Source: Gossypium raimondii
Lineage: Eukaryota > Streptophyta > Magnoliopsida > Malvales > Malvaceae
Direction of reading: 5' to 3'
DNA length: 64,000 nt
NCBI RefSeq assembly: GCF_025698545.1
Contig: NC_068569.1
Span: 992,001 to 1,056,000, forward strand
The notes under the pieces are model-generated. The model had not been told where the DNA came from and made no database searches. It saw nothing but the letters and a program-made list of their open reading frames with translations. The translations under genes were made by a program, and so were the position numbers. Below are positions 12,401-25,018 of this stretch, piece by piece (position 1 is the first letter of the stretch; the number at the start of each line of letters is the position of its first letter).

Positions 12401-13039
12401 GAAAAATCACCTAGGATAGTATAAAATGAAATAGAGGATTAATGATATATGAAATTAAAGCTTGTTGAGTCTATTTTCATGGAAAAATATCGGTTTAACA
12501 AAAGGAGTTTTATATTTTAAGATATTTGAATTTTCGTGACACAGGGTCAGAACAGTTTTTGGCGTCTCCTGTTTTGAGTTTAGGAAATCATTAAAAATTG
12601 TATAAAAATGGTTATGAGTTATAGTTTATATGTATAGATTCCTTATTGAGTCTATTTTTTGTAGAAATAAGTAAGAACCTCATATGAAAATCCTACAGTG
12701 AGAAAACTTATTTTTAGTGACAGGAGGTCAGGACAGTCAGGTGGTGAAATAGGGGAGACTTCAACTAATAAACTGTACTAATTGGCTGAACCAAAAATTC
12801 TAAAAATTTTATGTCAATTAGATATATGAGTCTAGTTTCAGGGAAAATTTACGGAATTAAATTTCGAGTCCCGTAGCTCAAGTTATAATCAATTTAGTAA
12901 CTACTGCGCGATTGGACAGCTTTGCTGTAAATAGTGAAATAAATTTTCAAACCAAGTTTTTATGCTCCAAATTAGTAACATAAGTTAAGTAACGCCTCGT
13001 GCTCGACTCCGGTAACGGTTTCGGGTAAGGGGTGTTACA
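9496..13039 (+). mobile_element. 3.5 kb LTR-like unit bounded by TGTAACA and TGTTACA (fossil)
   Basis: The left end reads TGTAACAAATTTC. The right end reads ACGGTTTCGGGTAAGGGGTGTTACA. The ends are inverted (TGTAACA against TGTTACA), as expected for an LTR. The flanking five bases are CAGGA and CGGGA, one mismatch from a target-site duplication. No internal coding region is present, so it reads as a large solo LTR or a non-autonomous unit. It seems to lie within the preceding long LTR. It contains a four-unit hairpin array at 11,373-11,510. Confidence 0.5.
11373..11510. repeat. Four-unit tandem array of hairpin-forming repeats, period about 39 bp
   Basis: Units begin CGATGAG at 11,373, 11,413, 11,451 and 11,491. 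Each continues into a short palindrome: GACACTGGGTGTC, GGTACTGGGTACC, GACACTGGGTGTC and GGCACTGGGTGCC. The arms differ between units, but each arm change is matched in the partner arm, so pairing is kept while sequence drifts. The DNA between units is less conserved. The array lies in the 3.5 kb LTR-like unit. Confidence 0.85.
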
Positions 13040-14560
13040 CGGGAAAATTTGGGCTGTACATACTTAATAACCATCCGGCAAGGAGTGAATGAATCCTTCG
13101 CGATTATGTTAAAAGATTTAGTGTAGCCACAAGATCATGAAATGAGTCGTAGATAAGGGGGCAATCCAAGTATTAATTGTGTGGACCTCGCACCAGCATC
13201 TCATGTGCATTATCATATGAAATATCCCAACCAAACTCTCTGATCTTTACAAATTGGTACACAAATTCTCGGAAGGAGATGAGGTTAGAAAACTGAACTA
13301 TAAAAAAAAAAAAAGAGTTTTTGATTGGTGCTGACGGTCAAGAGTGAATCTGAATTTTTTATTTTAGGGGATGAAATTGAATAATAAAAATTTAAGAGTT
13401 TAAACATAATTTTATAATGTATTAATTTATAATTTCACCATTTTTGAATGAATTAAACATAATCATTTTTATGGGTCAAAATCAATTTCACCATAAACTA
13501 AATTTTAATTTAATCATTTAATAGAGACTTATATGGTAAATTTTTTTTATTTGAGTAGGAGGGGGCAATGTCCTTGCCTCCTTAGATTCGTCTTTCCAGC
13601 CGGTACAATGACTTGAATGAAAATTTTTGAATAATTCAATAATTATTTTATATTTTTTTCAAAAAATTAAATGACTAAAACTTACTAATGATTTAATAAT
13701 TTTCAATTAATTTACCTTAAATTCTAACCTCTCAAGGCTATTGTCCACAAAGCTTAGCCCCTGCAAGCGACCCTCGAGAACCACCAACTTGATCGTAACA
13801 TGTTTCTCTTAGTTTCCGAAAATGAACGGGACACGTTGACTAAAGGTTGAAGTTAATAGTGATAGACCTCTTCGTTGATGTTTGTTACCTGTTGTAAAGA
13901 TCTATCAAACCTTGAAGATCCTTTACTAATTTATTATTCATTGCTTGTTGGGATAAAAAATCGAAAGAAAGAAAAAAATTAAATTTTTGAAAAAAGTATA
14001 TTAATCTAAACTTACATTTCTCTCAAATTTTTTCATTTTAGTATTTTAATTTAAAATAATATATTTCCAGAATAAAGATAATTATATTTTTTTTCACTTT
14101 TCCATTCAGCCAAATACACTTTTGAATTATCTAAATTCTATGAACCTTACTCCTCCTAGTTGAGAGCCCAAAATTATACAAATTTTCTATTAATATTTAA
14201 ACTTTTTATCCAATATTGATACTCAAATTATGACTCCGTTATAGATTTTTATCAAAAATATTCAATAATACCACACAAAAACATTGACGCATATAGCCAA
14301 TGGAAACATGACAAATGTTGATGTGACACCCTTTAAAAATAACATATAAAACTTAAAATATATATTAAAAATACATAAACTTTAAAATATATATATATAT
14401 ATAAAATAAAATATTTTAAAACTAGTAAAGCTAATAATGAACTTGAGTGCTTCACTCTATAAGTAATACTATGATTTTGTATTCTCAAGGCTCATATTTT
14501 GCAATAATTTCTAAACTTGGTCATCAAGAATATTGAAACATACTTGGGGGATTGTTGTCC
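13040..14560. other. Unassigned repeat-flanking and AT-rich DNA
   Basis: The first 20 or so bases may be the displaced end of the long LTR. The rest mixes a non-coding stretch (13,060-13,300) with AT-rich DNA containing A and T runs and TA repeats near 14,390. I found no supported gene, RNA or terminal repeats. Confidence 0.4.
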
Positions 14561-15096
14561 GTTGAGTGGACAAAAACAATTATACTCCCATTGTATGATG
14601 ATATTGATAACCAATAATGATTCTGGAACCCCAACAACGATGCTTGAGAAAATATCCTAATAAACCATTTAACCATTTCTCATGGGGGGTGGTGACACTA
14701 GACATCATAGAAGCACTGGTTCTAAGTGAATATCTAAGGTGCATGTGGCTACTCATAATTACTAATGGAATTGCTTTGCTATAAAAAGCATATATCATTG
14801 GCCAATGCAAAAAATGCTCAGCAGCAAGAATATGTAATGCTCAAATATTTGAAATGCTGTCCAATGAAGAATTTTTAGCATAAAGAAGTGCCATAACAAT
14901 GAGTTCCAAATCCATGATAAAGGAGAAACAATAGGATCCAAAAAGCAAAAAAAACAGATCAAACTTTCTTCTAGTCCATTCAAATAAAACTAAAACAGTC
15001 ATCTTTTGGCCCACTGTTTATTTCGCATTGTTGAATGAACAACGAGAAATACATGTTCATATATGTATATGTAATGTAGAACAAAAAAGGAGGCGT
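14561..15096 (-). other. 3' flank of the coiled-coil gene
   Basis: This stretch lies directly downstream of the stop codon of the minus-strand gene ending at 15,097. The first part past the stop is probably 3' UTR. The short frames here (62-76 codons) show no family resemblance, so none is called as a gene. Confidence 0.35.
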
Positions 15097-17813
15097 TTAC
15101 CGCACTGGTTGCTGATTATAATGGTTCTTCTCTTTCTTCTTTGCAGCAGCAAGCCTTGCACTCCTTGCAGCAGCCTCTTGTGCAGCAGCTTTTGCAGCTG
15201 CATCCATGTCTTTACTGGATTTCTTCTTCTTCATAGATGCCATCTTCTTTAGCCGCTCTTTCACGTCAACAGCTGATGCATCCTCCTCATTCTGTTCAGT
15301 TCCAGCAGCTTCATCTGGCCCATTGGTGGCATCTGTACTCGTCAGCTGATCCTGTGATTCTTTACCCTCCTTCGATTTATCCTTCTTTTTCTTCTTCTTG
15401 GCACTTTTAGACTCCCCTGGAGGATTTTCCTTCTTTTCTCCCTCTCCATCTTTCTTTTCTTGTGCAACATCTGCAGTATAAGAGATAACAACCAAGCTTA
15501 GAAGAGACTTCCTTTATGTAGATATTTAAGCAAAGAAATTGTTCTGGACTAGAAATGCCATCTTCATACGTGCACGGGCTTATTTACAGCCAAGCAAACA
15601 ACATATAACCTTAAAAATGATAACATGTAAATATAAAAAGGTTGTGTGCATGCTTGCACTTGAGAGAAAATTTTCAGATTTTCAAACTTGTACTCACGAA
15701 CAGCTTTAAGGTTGTTATGCATTGTGTCCCAAGAGACAACTTGAATCATCAACTACTGTTGTCGCAACAAAACCATCTAAGATTTGATTCTACTGTTATT
15801 GGAACTTAACGAAAGGAATACATAGCAAAAATACCGACTTTCCACAAAAACTAGGGGCAAAATGTTGCACTAAGTTGGTTAAATTACCACGCGACTCATC
15901 CTGGCCATTGCTCTCCTTCTGTGTTACTCCAAAATCAGCAAGAAGAGCCTCCAGCTCAGCAAGCTCCTTTTTCTTCCTCTCTTTCTTTGAAAGTTGTCTT
16001 TCTGGCTCCTTAGGTGGCAGAGGAACTTCAGGAACCCTTTTTGGCAAAGGCTCAGGATGTACTGGAACCTCTGGTTCATGATCATGATCTTCCTCTATAT
16101 CATCATCACCTTCATCTAAAATATCTTCTTCACTCTCACTATCCTGTCATCCCAGATCAATTAAAATTTAATGAGACATAGCTTGTCCAAAGCAAACTAA
16201 TTTCCGACTTTCATCCTGTATCAACTATAGTCATCCAATCATACAGGATAAATGATTTATGCTCAAGGGACTCATCTTTTTGACGGAGTAACGAAAGAAC
16301 AAATGGACCTGACCTGAGACTTGGGAAGGCCCAGAAGGAAACCAAGCTGGCTCTTTGCCAGTAACTGTAGTCACAATGTTATATCTTATATGCTATTCAC
16401 TTATTCTCCAAGACAATTAATCCAATTGTTTTTTTTTTCCACTTCTTCTTCAACCTTAGATTGCAAGAAGCATAAAAATGAATTTCCACTTAGAAGAGAG
16501 AACTAAAATAAAATCCGACATCGTAATGATTTATGCTTTTAAGTGACAAGACTACAATAAATCTTTAAAGTACTAAAACTAAACCACAGGAATGAAAAGA
16601 TACACCAATATTCCTATATATTTTGTTGACAAACAAAGAGGAAGTAAAATCCATGTCAAACAAAAATGCAGGAGTGTGAAAGTAAATTGGGTTTCCTTGA
16701 AAAAATAATACTATAACAAAAAGTCCAGATTTTGGGAAGCTTTTAGCAAAGTGATCCTCAAATGATGGGAGCACTATACTACTAAATAAATTCCATTAAA
16801 TTAGAAATATATATATAGAAAGAAAACCAAAGCTAAAATTCACCACTCATGATTTCAATAATATCAAAATAAAATATGAAAGAACAAGAAGAAAAACACC
16901 TCATCCATGGAGAAAGACAAAACAGAATATCTTTTCACCTTAGCTAACATAATAGCTTTCTTAGTAATACAATCAGAAAAATTAGCATTCTAAAGATAAA
17001 TAGATGTCCAAAGTCTTCACTATGAACTTGCATGATTTTAATCTACTTCCGGTAAAAAAAGACCTTAAGTAGCATCTATCGGCTAGTAAATTTCATAATC
17101 TCCTGAAATTCAGTAGAACCTTCTGAAAATAACTTCTATAGAAACATTCTCATATGAATTACTATCACCATAAATACCTCCAATTTAACATCCAATTTAA
17201 CTATGATATATGAGAACCCAAACATCTCAACCTCACGCCGAACTCCATAGACAAATATGCTAACAGTTTAAGCCATAAAGCCATTGGTCCAACTATGGGA
17301 TGCTTAAGGTTCATTTTCCAATCATTGACTAAGAGGCTTCCTTTCCACAATTTACCATCGCATAATCATCCTCAACCATTGAAAATATAACAAAATAAAA
17401 TCAACAAGAACTTCACAAAATTACACTAACTGATTTCATAGCAGTCAAATTAGAAGAAAAAAAACGATCGTTTAATCAGTAAGTCAATTCACCTCTTCGT
17501 TGACGGTCTTATCTTCATGAGACGGCTCGGAGGATCCCCAAACCGACTGAGGAGGAGCGGTTGTAGCATAATAATCGTCATCGTCATCAACATCGGCCCA
17601 TGATTTGACATTAAGCGGTGCCGGAGCCCAAAAGACCTGCGGTTCAGGTTCTTTTTGCGGTTGTGATTGCTGAGACTTAGAAGAAGACTTTTTAGAAGAA
17701 CCTCGGTCCTTATCAGACTTCTTCTTCTTCCGTAGAGTTTCAAGAGCCGCAAACACGTTGGTGTTGTTGATCACCATAGATCCTTCGTCTCTCCTGCTTC
17801 CTCCTCCCACCAT
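15097..17813 (-). CDS. Conserved plant lysine-rich, acidic coiled-coil protein of unknown function
   Basis: I read three exons: 17,813-17,493, 16,143-15,888 and 15,470-15,097. Phases fit and introns are GT-AG, giving about 316 residues. The start is the ATG of MVGGGSRRDEG; the frame runs open upstream without another ATG. The N-terminal third has INNTNVFAALETLRKKKKSD and an FWAPAPLNVKSWADVDDDDD segment. The middle is acidic, then proline-rich (EVPLPPKEPERQ), then a basic and leucine coiled coil (KKERKKKELAELEALLADFG). The C-terminus is lysine-rich with an alanine-rich helix. I recognise it as a conserved plant protein but know no function, and the composition suggests a nuclear or nucleolar protein or an RNA-associated adaptor (inference). 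No signal peptide or membrane segment is visible. It looks intact. Confidence 0.85.
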
Positions 17814-19464
17814 CTCTCCCTGTTCCCTCAAAATCAAATAACAAAAAACAGTCGAATCGACAAATATACGAATATTCGAAAAAAAGTACTAAAAAAAACG
17901 AAGATCGAGATGCTAAAAACGAGATTTGTTTTTTTTTTTTTTAAATTAGTGTGAGATGACGAGATGATTGTTTAGGGTTTGTTGAAAATGGAAGTGATCG
18001 TATATAAGAAAGGTGAGTATGTTTCTGGTGAAAAAAAGCTTAGGGTTTGAAATGAAGCGTGTTTGTTTGCCGAGTGTTAGGAGCTAAGGCCGTGGGGTAG
18101 GGTTAGGTTTATACTGGGAGTGGAGGAGATAACGTTAAATGGTTAAATGGGTAATAATAATGTGATGAAATTGGGGAGGATGATGTATGTGGGTGAGGGC
18201 AAGATGGACGAAATCAAAATAATGTGGTATTTTAAACCCACAAATGGCAAACCACAATCTATCTGATTACAATTATAATTTCTGGAAATTTCAATGCGTG
18301 GTAAAAGTCTTCAACCATATTTGTTCGCGTTCGCACAAAACAAATGTAATTTCCCCCTTTCGTTTGTTTGTAACAAATGAAAATGAGATTTCTCTTGCTT
18401 AAATTATGATAGTTTTCGATTTAATTTTTAAATTTTAATTTCTGTGGAATTGTGACAATTACCCACTTACTTTTTACATTTTAGTTTAATCAATACTTTT
18501 GAATTTTAAATTGTAATATTTAAAATTATGAAGAGAATTTGTTTTGTTTTAATTTTACTAATTTATGAGCTTATATATACAAAACTCATTTAAAGGTAAA
18601 ATATTTAAAAAATGAACAAAGCAATGTATACAAGATCAAAAAATAAATTTTGTTCATTTTACTATTAAAATTAATTCTTAAATATCGTTATAAAATATAA
18701 GTAACACCTAACATGTAATTGCTTAATCATTTCATCAGTTTTAATTGTAAAAATAAATAGAACTTTATATCTATTGTATAGACGCTATTTTACTCTTTTT
18801 GAGTGAAAAGACAACATATAATATATCTTTTAATACAAGTACTACCATCATACTTTTACCCTTTAAAATTACTATTCTATCAATAAAATCTCATTAAAGA
18901 TAAAATCATTTTAAAAACATTTGATAAAGGTAACATCATAGGATTCTGACAGGTCTAAAAGAACCCCAGGCTCTTTCACTTTAATTACAAAGCATATTGA
19001 AAACTCTAAATGAAGGAATTTTTTATTCCTTTAGCCAAGGAAAACCATACGAATGCAGAGCAAAATAAAGTGAATCACAAAGTCAAAGCAAGCAAATCCA
19101 AGTTTAAGTTGCTACATATATATATATATATATCATCAAACATTGTAAAAGCAAGGGAGAATAATAGGGAGCAATTTTGTCTGAATAAAACTCCCCGCAA
19201 TAATTAATTTGAATTTAAAAAAAAAGGGGGGGGGGGGGAAATAGTTTCTGCCACTCTCATTGTTTCCAATTTACATGTACCCTCTACATACACATCAGGC
19301 AGGGTGAAAAAAACTTTGATGCACAACTGGGTATTGTGGCTTAAACCAAAAAGGATGGTGTTATAATATTATATATATAGCAGTAAGAAAAGGCGGATAG
19401 GGCAGGCACTATCATTTTCTTTCTCTCTTTTCAACCAACCATCTCACTTTATAATTGACTATGA
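17814..19464. other. Intergenic: promoter side of the coiled-coil gene, 3' flank of SYP32
   Basis: This is the upstream region of the minus-strand gene starting at 17,813 and the downstream region of SYP32. A TA microsatellite lies at about 19,116-19,133 and a run of 13 G at 19,226-19,238. Otherwise it is AT-rich, with no gene seen. The 65-codon plus-strand frame at 19,010 is low-complexity and spans the TA repeat. Confidence 0.5.
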
Positions 19465-22272
19465 CTATGCCACAAAGAATAGGAAAACCATCAGGAAAAA
19501 TATCAATACAAAAAATATCTTCATCATCAACCACCTGTTTGACGATATGCCGTTTAGGTACTTGAGCAATTGTCCTTGTGCTCCCTCCACGTTCGCTAAG
19601 GTGTCGTCCATGTTTTCATCAATCCTGACAACAAAACATCACCGCGGTCCAGTAGTCCATATATCAGTTACAAGATGAATGCTAAGGGAAAATATCAATA
19701 CATTGAACAAAATGACTTCTCAAATTTTCCCAAATACCAAACCATGATGCACACCCGATAACTAAGAGTAGCCAAATAGGAAGGACATCTGGCGTAACAA
19801 CCCAGAAAACTACATTAATAATTCTGTATATAATTTTGAATACCAGGATGATAACCGCCATTTATCTTTGATTATTGAATTCTATCATTGCTTCTAACAC
19901 AACTATGCAATTACATGACACTCTACTAAGTTTAAGTGCATGAGATTTTTCATAGCCTTAATAAACTATTTGGTCAAACTTCACTTGTAAGCCAAATAAT
20001 TAGCTTAGTCAAATTAATCAATGACCACACTGTTGCTATAACATTAACAGAATACAGCACGCCATGACATAGAACACCTTACATAGCAAGTGATAATTTA
20101 GCAATAAAATACTTTCACATGTTCAAAAAAAGAAGAAACCTGATAGCTATTTCTCCTTGTTGAGAAACCAGAGTAGCTAGCTGGTTGAAAATGGTGCCTA
20201 GCTCATGAATTGTAGATTCTACATTTTGAAGAGCTTCAGCTCTGCTCTGCATGTAACTGTCTTGCTGTGGAACCATTTGTTGCTGTTGCTGCTGGAGCAA
20301 TGGCTGACTCTCACCATCCATCTGCTTTCTGTATAATTAAGAACCAAAAATGAAGTTCATCAGTGTCTAGAATTTCAAGTTGAGATAGTTTCATATAAGA
20401 AGTTAAAACCAACTAGAACAAAACAGAATCAGTGAACAATGGTTGGTTCAAAAGAACTAGAAAAAAGAAAGGAAAACAAATAAAAGAAGATTGTGAAGAA
20501 TAAAAACAGATGCAACATCACAAGCACATGCAATACTAGAATTTTGTGCTGTTATGGTCCCAAGTTGCGGATCAAATCATTGGACGAGTAACACAAAAAT
20601 CAAATCCAAGAAAGAGGCCTTTTCCCTTATTTGATTCCTTGTGGAACTCTAAGGGAATTGCCTACCTTGGAACTCTAAGGGAGTTGCCCCCCTTTTAACT
20701 TACTGGAACTTTCAGCTTGTTTTATTCAAAAATAATTAACTCTAAAATAGAGGTTCACAATTTAGGAAACAAGATGCAAAACCTTAATTTCATATTCTAA
20801 TAAGGAAAACAAAAAAATGACAGCAAAGTATCTTAATTAATTAGGATAGTTTCATTTAAACTCCCAAAGAAAATCTAGGAAATCAAATCATAATTAAATC
20901 CCAACAAAATCAGAATCCAAATCAAATCCCCTAACACTAAAATAGTACAATAGCGATTTTAAGAAATGTTCCAAGAATATTCAGTAACAAATTATAATTA
21001 AATGGACTAAGAATTTCCCAACTAAAATTCTAGACTTCTGAGTGCTAAAATATTTTCCCCAATTAATCAGTCAAGGGTACGTATCTTGTGAAATAATGGT
21101 GGTAAATTTACCTCGGAAACAATTGTGATGAAGATTTATTGCCATTGGCCCATTGAGGAAGGTTGTTTGAAGCTCCAGCTGCTGATTTGATGGCCAGAGG
21201 ACGCTGCCGTACAAAAGGATTTGGAGAATCCTTCGAAGCATTGGATGAAAATAACTGTCTTCTGTTCTCATGAACTTTTAAATTCTGTACAAGGCAATTC
21301 AACAAACATCAATTGCCAATGACAAACTAAACGAGCAAATAGAGAAAAACTAAGCCTTACCTCTGTTCGCATGGTGAGGACATCTTTGAACTCTTTTGTT
21401 GCACTCATCAAGCGATTCTTCAAGTCATCAACAACTGTGGTTGAATGACTAGATGTGTCACTGGAGATACCACCTTCATTCCTAGAATTGCAGAAAAGCT
21501 GAAGGTCTACCACAGCAGAATTAAGTGTAGTGATATCCTGCTTGATAACTGCAGTGAGATCCTGGATTTCCTTTGTAGGGTCATCGAAAACTGAAGTCCT
21601 CTTAGCCACTGGAAAAGCAAGCAAAACACAGGATAAGAACGACATAGTGAATGAATAATATGTGGGATCATAGTAACTATGATAACAACAAACATCAATG
21701 ACAAAGTCCTATCAATACCTAGTCTGTTTGTCTCCTATTATAGCTGTCATTGACAGTTGTGCACACTGGATTTCATCAAGTTCAACTACAACATCAGTAC
21801 AATTTAAACCAGGACAAACCAAGGTGGGGAAATTTCCTACTTCAATTCTGATGGTCAAGTCATATATTTTGTTAATTCAATTCCTACCAAACCACGGGGA
21901 AGAAAAAAGGAAGAGAGGGGCAGAGATGGAGGAGCATAGTTCTGAAAACTACAGCATATAAACCTCTATTTATTGTGCATTTCTTTAAAGAAATATAGAT
22001 AATTGTAAATGAAACTGATATAAGCACTAACATTTTGCTAACTTCGAAAGCTTCTGCGAAGTCTGGTGAATTCCAAATCCAATCTTAGAAGCCTTCCTAT
22101 TAAACTCCGATTGATGCGCAACCATAGATCTCTTTTCCTCCGCTCTCGACGTACTACTACTCGGCCCATTTTGGCCCTGCCCAGACGAGATTGACTTCCT
22201 GAACCTATCTGCTACGCTCTGAAATTCTTGCGTCCGATCTCTAAATGATGATTGTGCCACTTTTGCATGCAT
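19465..22272 (-). CDS. SYP32: Syntaxin-32 (Qa-SNARE of the Golgi, SYP3 family)
   Basis: I read five exons: 22,272-22,032, 21,608-21,361, 21,284-21,112, 20,328-20,140 and 19,624-19,465. All phases join, giving about 336 residues. It is a Golgi t-SNARE related to yeast Sed5, acting in ER-Golgi and intra-Golgi fusion (family knowledge). The N-terminus MHAKVAQSSFRDRTQEFQSV is the syntaxin-5 type head. An Habc-like helical region follows (KRTSVFDDPTKEIQDL), then NRRQLFSSNASKDSPNPFVR, a Gln run, the SNARE motif (STIHELGTIFNQLATLVSQQ, with the zero-layer Gln in VSQQGE) and a C-terminal anchor (NRWLMMKIFFVLIFFLM). The start is the only sensible ATG and aligns with Arabidopsis SYP32. The exon 1/2 junction rebuilds the duplicated LAKLAK. 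SYP31 is the alternative, but the C-terminal half fits SYP32 better. It is intact. Confidence 0.95.
20636..20692. repeat. Imperfect direct duplication of about 26 bp in SYP32 intron 3
   Basis: The phrase TGGAACTCTAAGGGA.TTGCC occurs twice head to tail in the intron between SYP32 exons 3 and 4. It is a small local duplication with no apparent effect on the gene. Confidence 0.7.
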
Positions 22273-25018
22273 CTTTTCCTTTCCTTTCTTTTTGGTTAAC
22301 CTCCTCGGTCTTAAAATCGAAACTCCCAAAATTGAAAATCCCTAAACTAACATTCGATTCCCAATAATTCTTCGATTCCCTTTGCAACTAAAAAAGTAGA
22401 AAAATATTGACGGAGATTCTTACTTGAAACGGAGAGATCTGGAACCCAGACCCTAATATACCAGATCGACCTTAATTTGAAATAAAACGAAATTGAAGAA
22501 GAAATTTTCGACAAATGAATAAATTGAAGAGTGAGATCCAGATCAAGAGCGAATGTGCTTATAATTTGCGACGAGTGAACTTGATTTTTTATCACGAGAA
22601 TTCGATTGGCAGTAGAAACTGAAACCAAGGAACTTTTTTCTCCTCGAAGGAACGTTGCTAATATGCTGTTTGCTTAACGTTCCATTGTTGTCATTTAGCT
22701 TATGAATGGACTCAAAATGTTTGTATTTAAAATGCTTTAGTAAAGGATTATGTTTGACAGCAAAACAAAAGTATCGTGTCCCACATCGGAAGGAAACAGT
22801 ATATGCCCCCTGTTTTTAAACGAGTAGTGTAAGTTATGTGAGAAAAGTGGAGATGGAGGGTTGTTACTCAGGTTCTTCGAGATTTTTCGTTGTGGTAAAA
22901 AAACCCACATGGTGCTTTGATTATTTTTAGATAAATGTTTTTTATTTATTTTGAATTGCATTATATTTTAGATATTAAGTTTTCATTAACAAAAAAAAAA
23001 AAATTCCTTTGCTTTTAAATAAAATTTTCAAATTATTTATATAATAAATAAATTAATATTTCATATATAAAATTTTATAAATAATATATTTACGTAGTCA
23101 AATATAACATATTGTATCCACAAGTTATTATGATTAATTTATTAACTATTAAGTAAAAAATTGAATAGTGAAATATTTAATTTGTAATATATCAACTTTT
23201 ATAGTTTGTACAAATTTTTAACAATGATTAGAACTTTTTAAGTATTATATTTGAATTGTCAAAATAATTTATGTATTTTTAATAGTTATTATTTTAAAAT
23301 TATGTTGTTTTACATTAAGTCTATAAAATAAAACTATATTATACATTAATATGATACACCTTAATTATGGATTCAAAATTTTTAGTATTATTCAAAAAAT
23401 ATTGATCTATAATTTTTAATTGTATTTAACAATTCAAATATTTTACAACTAATTATAATCATTAAAATACATTATTTGAAAAATTAAACATGTAAAAATA
23501 CATATAAACATGTGATATTAGAAACTAACATATAAAAAAACTCAAACAACTACTGCATCATGTTTAACCAATATTTTATACTTATTTTGTGGTTAAATAA
23601 ATCCTTAAATCAATAATTTTACCTGTTAAAAGTTTTAATATTCATAGATTAAAAGAGTTTTGATCCATACATTTGAGTGCCTAGTTAAGTATGTAAACTA
23701 AAATTTTATACCTAACCCATCGCATAATTGATCGGGCCTTGATTAGCTCGGTTTATTATTATTATTTAATTTCCCAATTTATTGGATAAATTTAGTGTGT
23801 GTTTTTACTTCTTTACACTTATATCCTGTATTTATTACCATTATCAAACTTACTCACTATTATTTTCTAAAAGCATTTAACTTCTTTATGTACAATATTA
23901 ACAACTCAAATCATAATTTTTATTTGGATTTTTTTAATTTATATCTATTCCTTAAATCTTATCACAAATACTTTAAGTGGATCTCGTTTTTATTACACGA
24001 GTCATAACATTATTCGCTTTTCTCAACTTTGCATTATCACTATGTTGAAGTCTTTCATTTCACTTCTATTATCACTTAATTATATCATTTATCTTCCTTC
24101 CACTTAATTTTTTTTATAGATTTCATTTAATTTTCTTTTAGAGGCAAACAATGATTATTTAATTATGGACCGGAGTAAACGTTCTAAGTCCAACCCTCTT
24201 AGACATCTACTGACCTGGTCATTGTCAATAGATTCCTCGAGGTAATTGTTTTAATTAGAGTTTGCCTCTTTCACCTCAAGATTCGCAATTTTCCATTTTC
24301 ACTTTTTATTTATTTATTTCATTCCTTAAGATCCAATCACTATTTATTTATCCAGACCAAAAAATTGCTAAATAATATTCACAATTTGTTTATTTTCTAT
24401 CCTTCATGTTAAAACATTGTTATATTGTTAATTTGTTATATTTATGTGTTTAAATTTAGTTTTACTTACAATTTAATATTTTTAAATTTTAATATTGTAC
24501 ATATTTTACATGTTATTACAATTAATTAATTTCAAATAATACGTTTCATTATTTATTGTATATTATTTTTAGACATATGTTCTAAATCATGATTTCTACT
24601 TTCCACCAATTCTAATTATAAAACAATAAAATATTTAAATAAAAAGATTACTTTATAAGAAAATTAAAGAAATAGTAAAGGGGAATGTGGTGTGAACAAA
24701 ATTCAACGGCTCAAAAAGGGTCGCCTAACCGTTTTTCCCGGCAACTTTCTCTCTTTTTGTAGTTTGATTGCTTAATTCAACATCTTCTCATTTCCTTGCT
24801 TTCCCTCACTTCTCTCGTTAACAATGAAGTTGCAAATGTTTGTTTCCTGAGAAAAAAAATAATTTCCTCAATTTACCAAATGGACCTATCAAGCTTGAAA
24901 CTTAGCATTGTCATGTTGTTTTCTATCCAAACCATTGCACGTATTTCTAGTGATTTGGGATTCTGATTCCTTCTGGATGAAGAAGGGTAAATTTTTTATT
25001 TCTTTTTTGTGAAAAAAA
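22273..25018. other. Intergenic between SYP32 and AGD14 (divergent promoters)
   Basis: This 2.7 kb stretch separates two divergently transcribed genes and holds both 5' regions. It is mostly AT-rich. A snRNA-type upstream element lies at 22,778-22,788. A short block at 24,150-24,260 is less AT-rich and has no identity. Close to AGD14, TTCAACGGCT (24,702) and AACCGTTT (24,727) give two AACGG cores on opposite strands, similar to Myb/MSA sites, without proof of use. No further gene is supported. Confidence 0.5.
22778..22788 (+). promoter_or_regulatory. USE-like element (GTCCCACATCG) of plant snRNA promoters
   Basis: GTCCCACATCG exactly matches the plant snRNA upstream sequence element RTCCCACATCG. 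A TTTTTAAA stretch lies about 25 bases downstream, near the spacing used by Pol III-type plant snRNA genes, and T runs follow at 22,882 and beyond. The downstream sequence is not one I recognise as U3, U6, MRP or 7SL RNA. The same phrase also occurs in some plant LTR and TRIM elements, so it may be coincidental or a repeat remnant. Confidence 0.35.

Noticed and set aside
19116-19238. TA and poly-G runs as possible regulatory elements
   Set aside because: Simple sequence repeats in the 3' flank of SYP32 with no supporting context.
24150-24300. Possible LTR or gene fragment upstream of AGD14
   Set aside because: The composition shift is slight, and neither ends, coding frame nor family phrase could be found.
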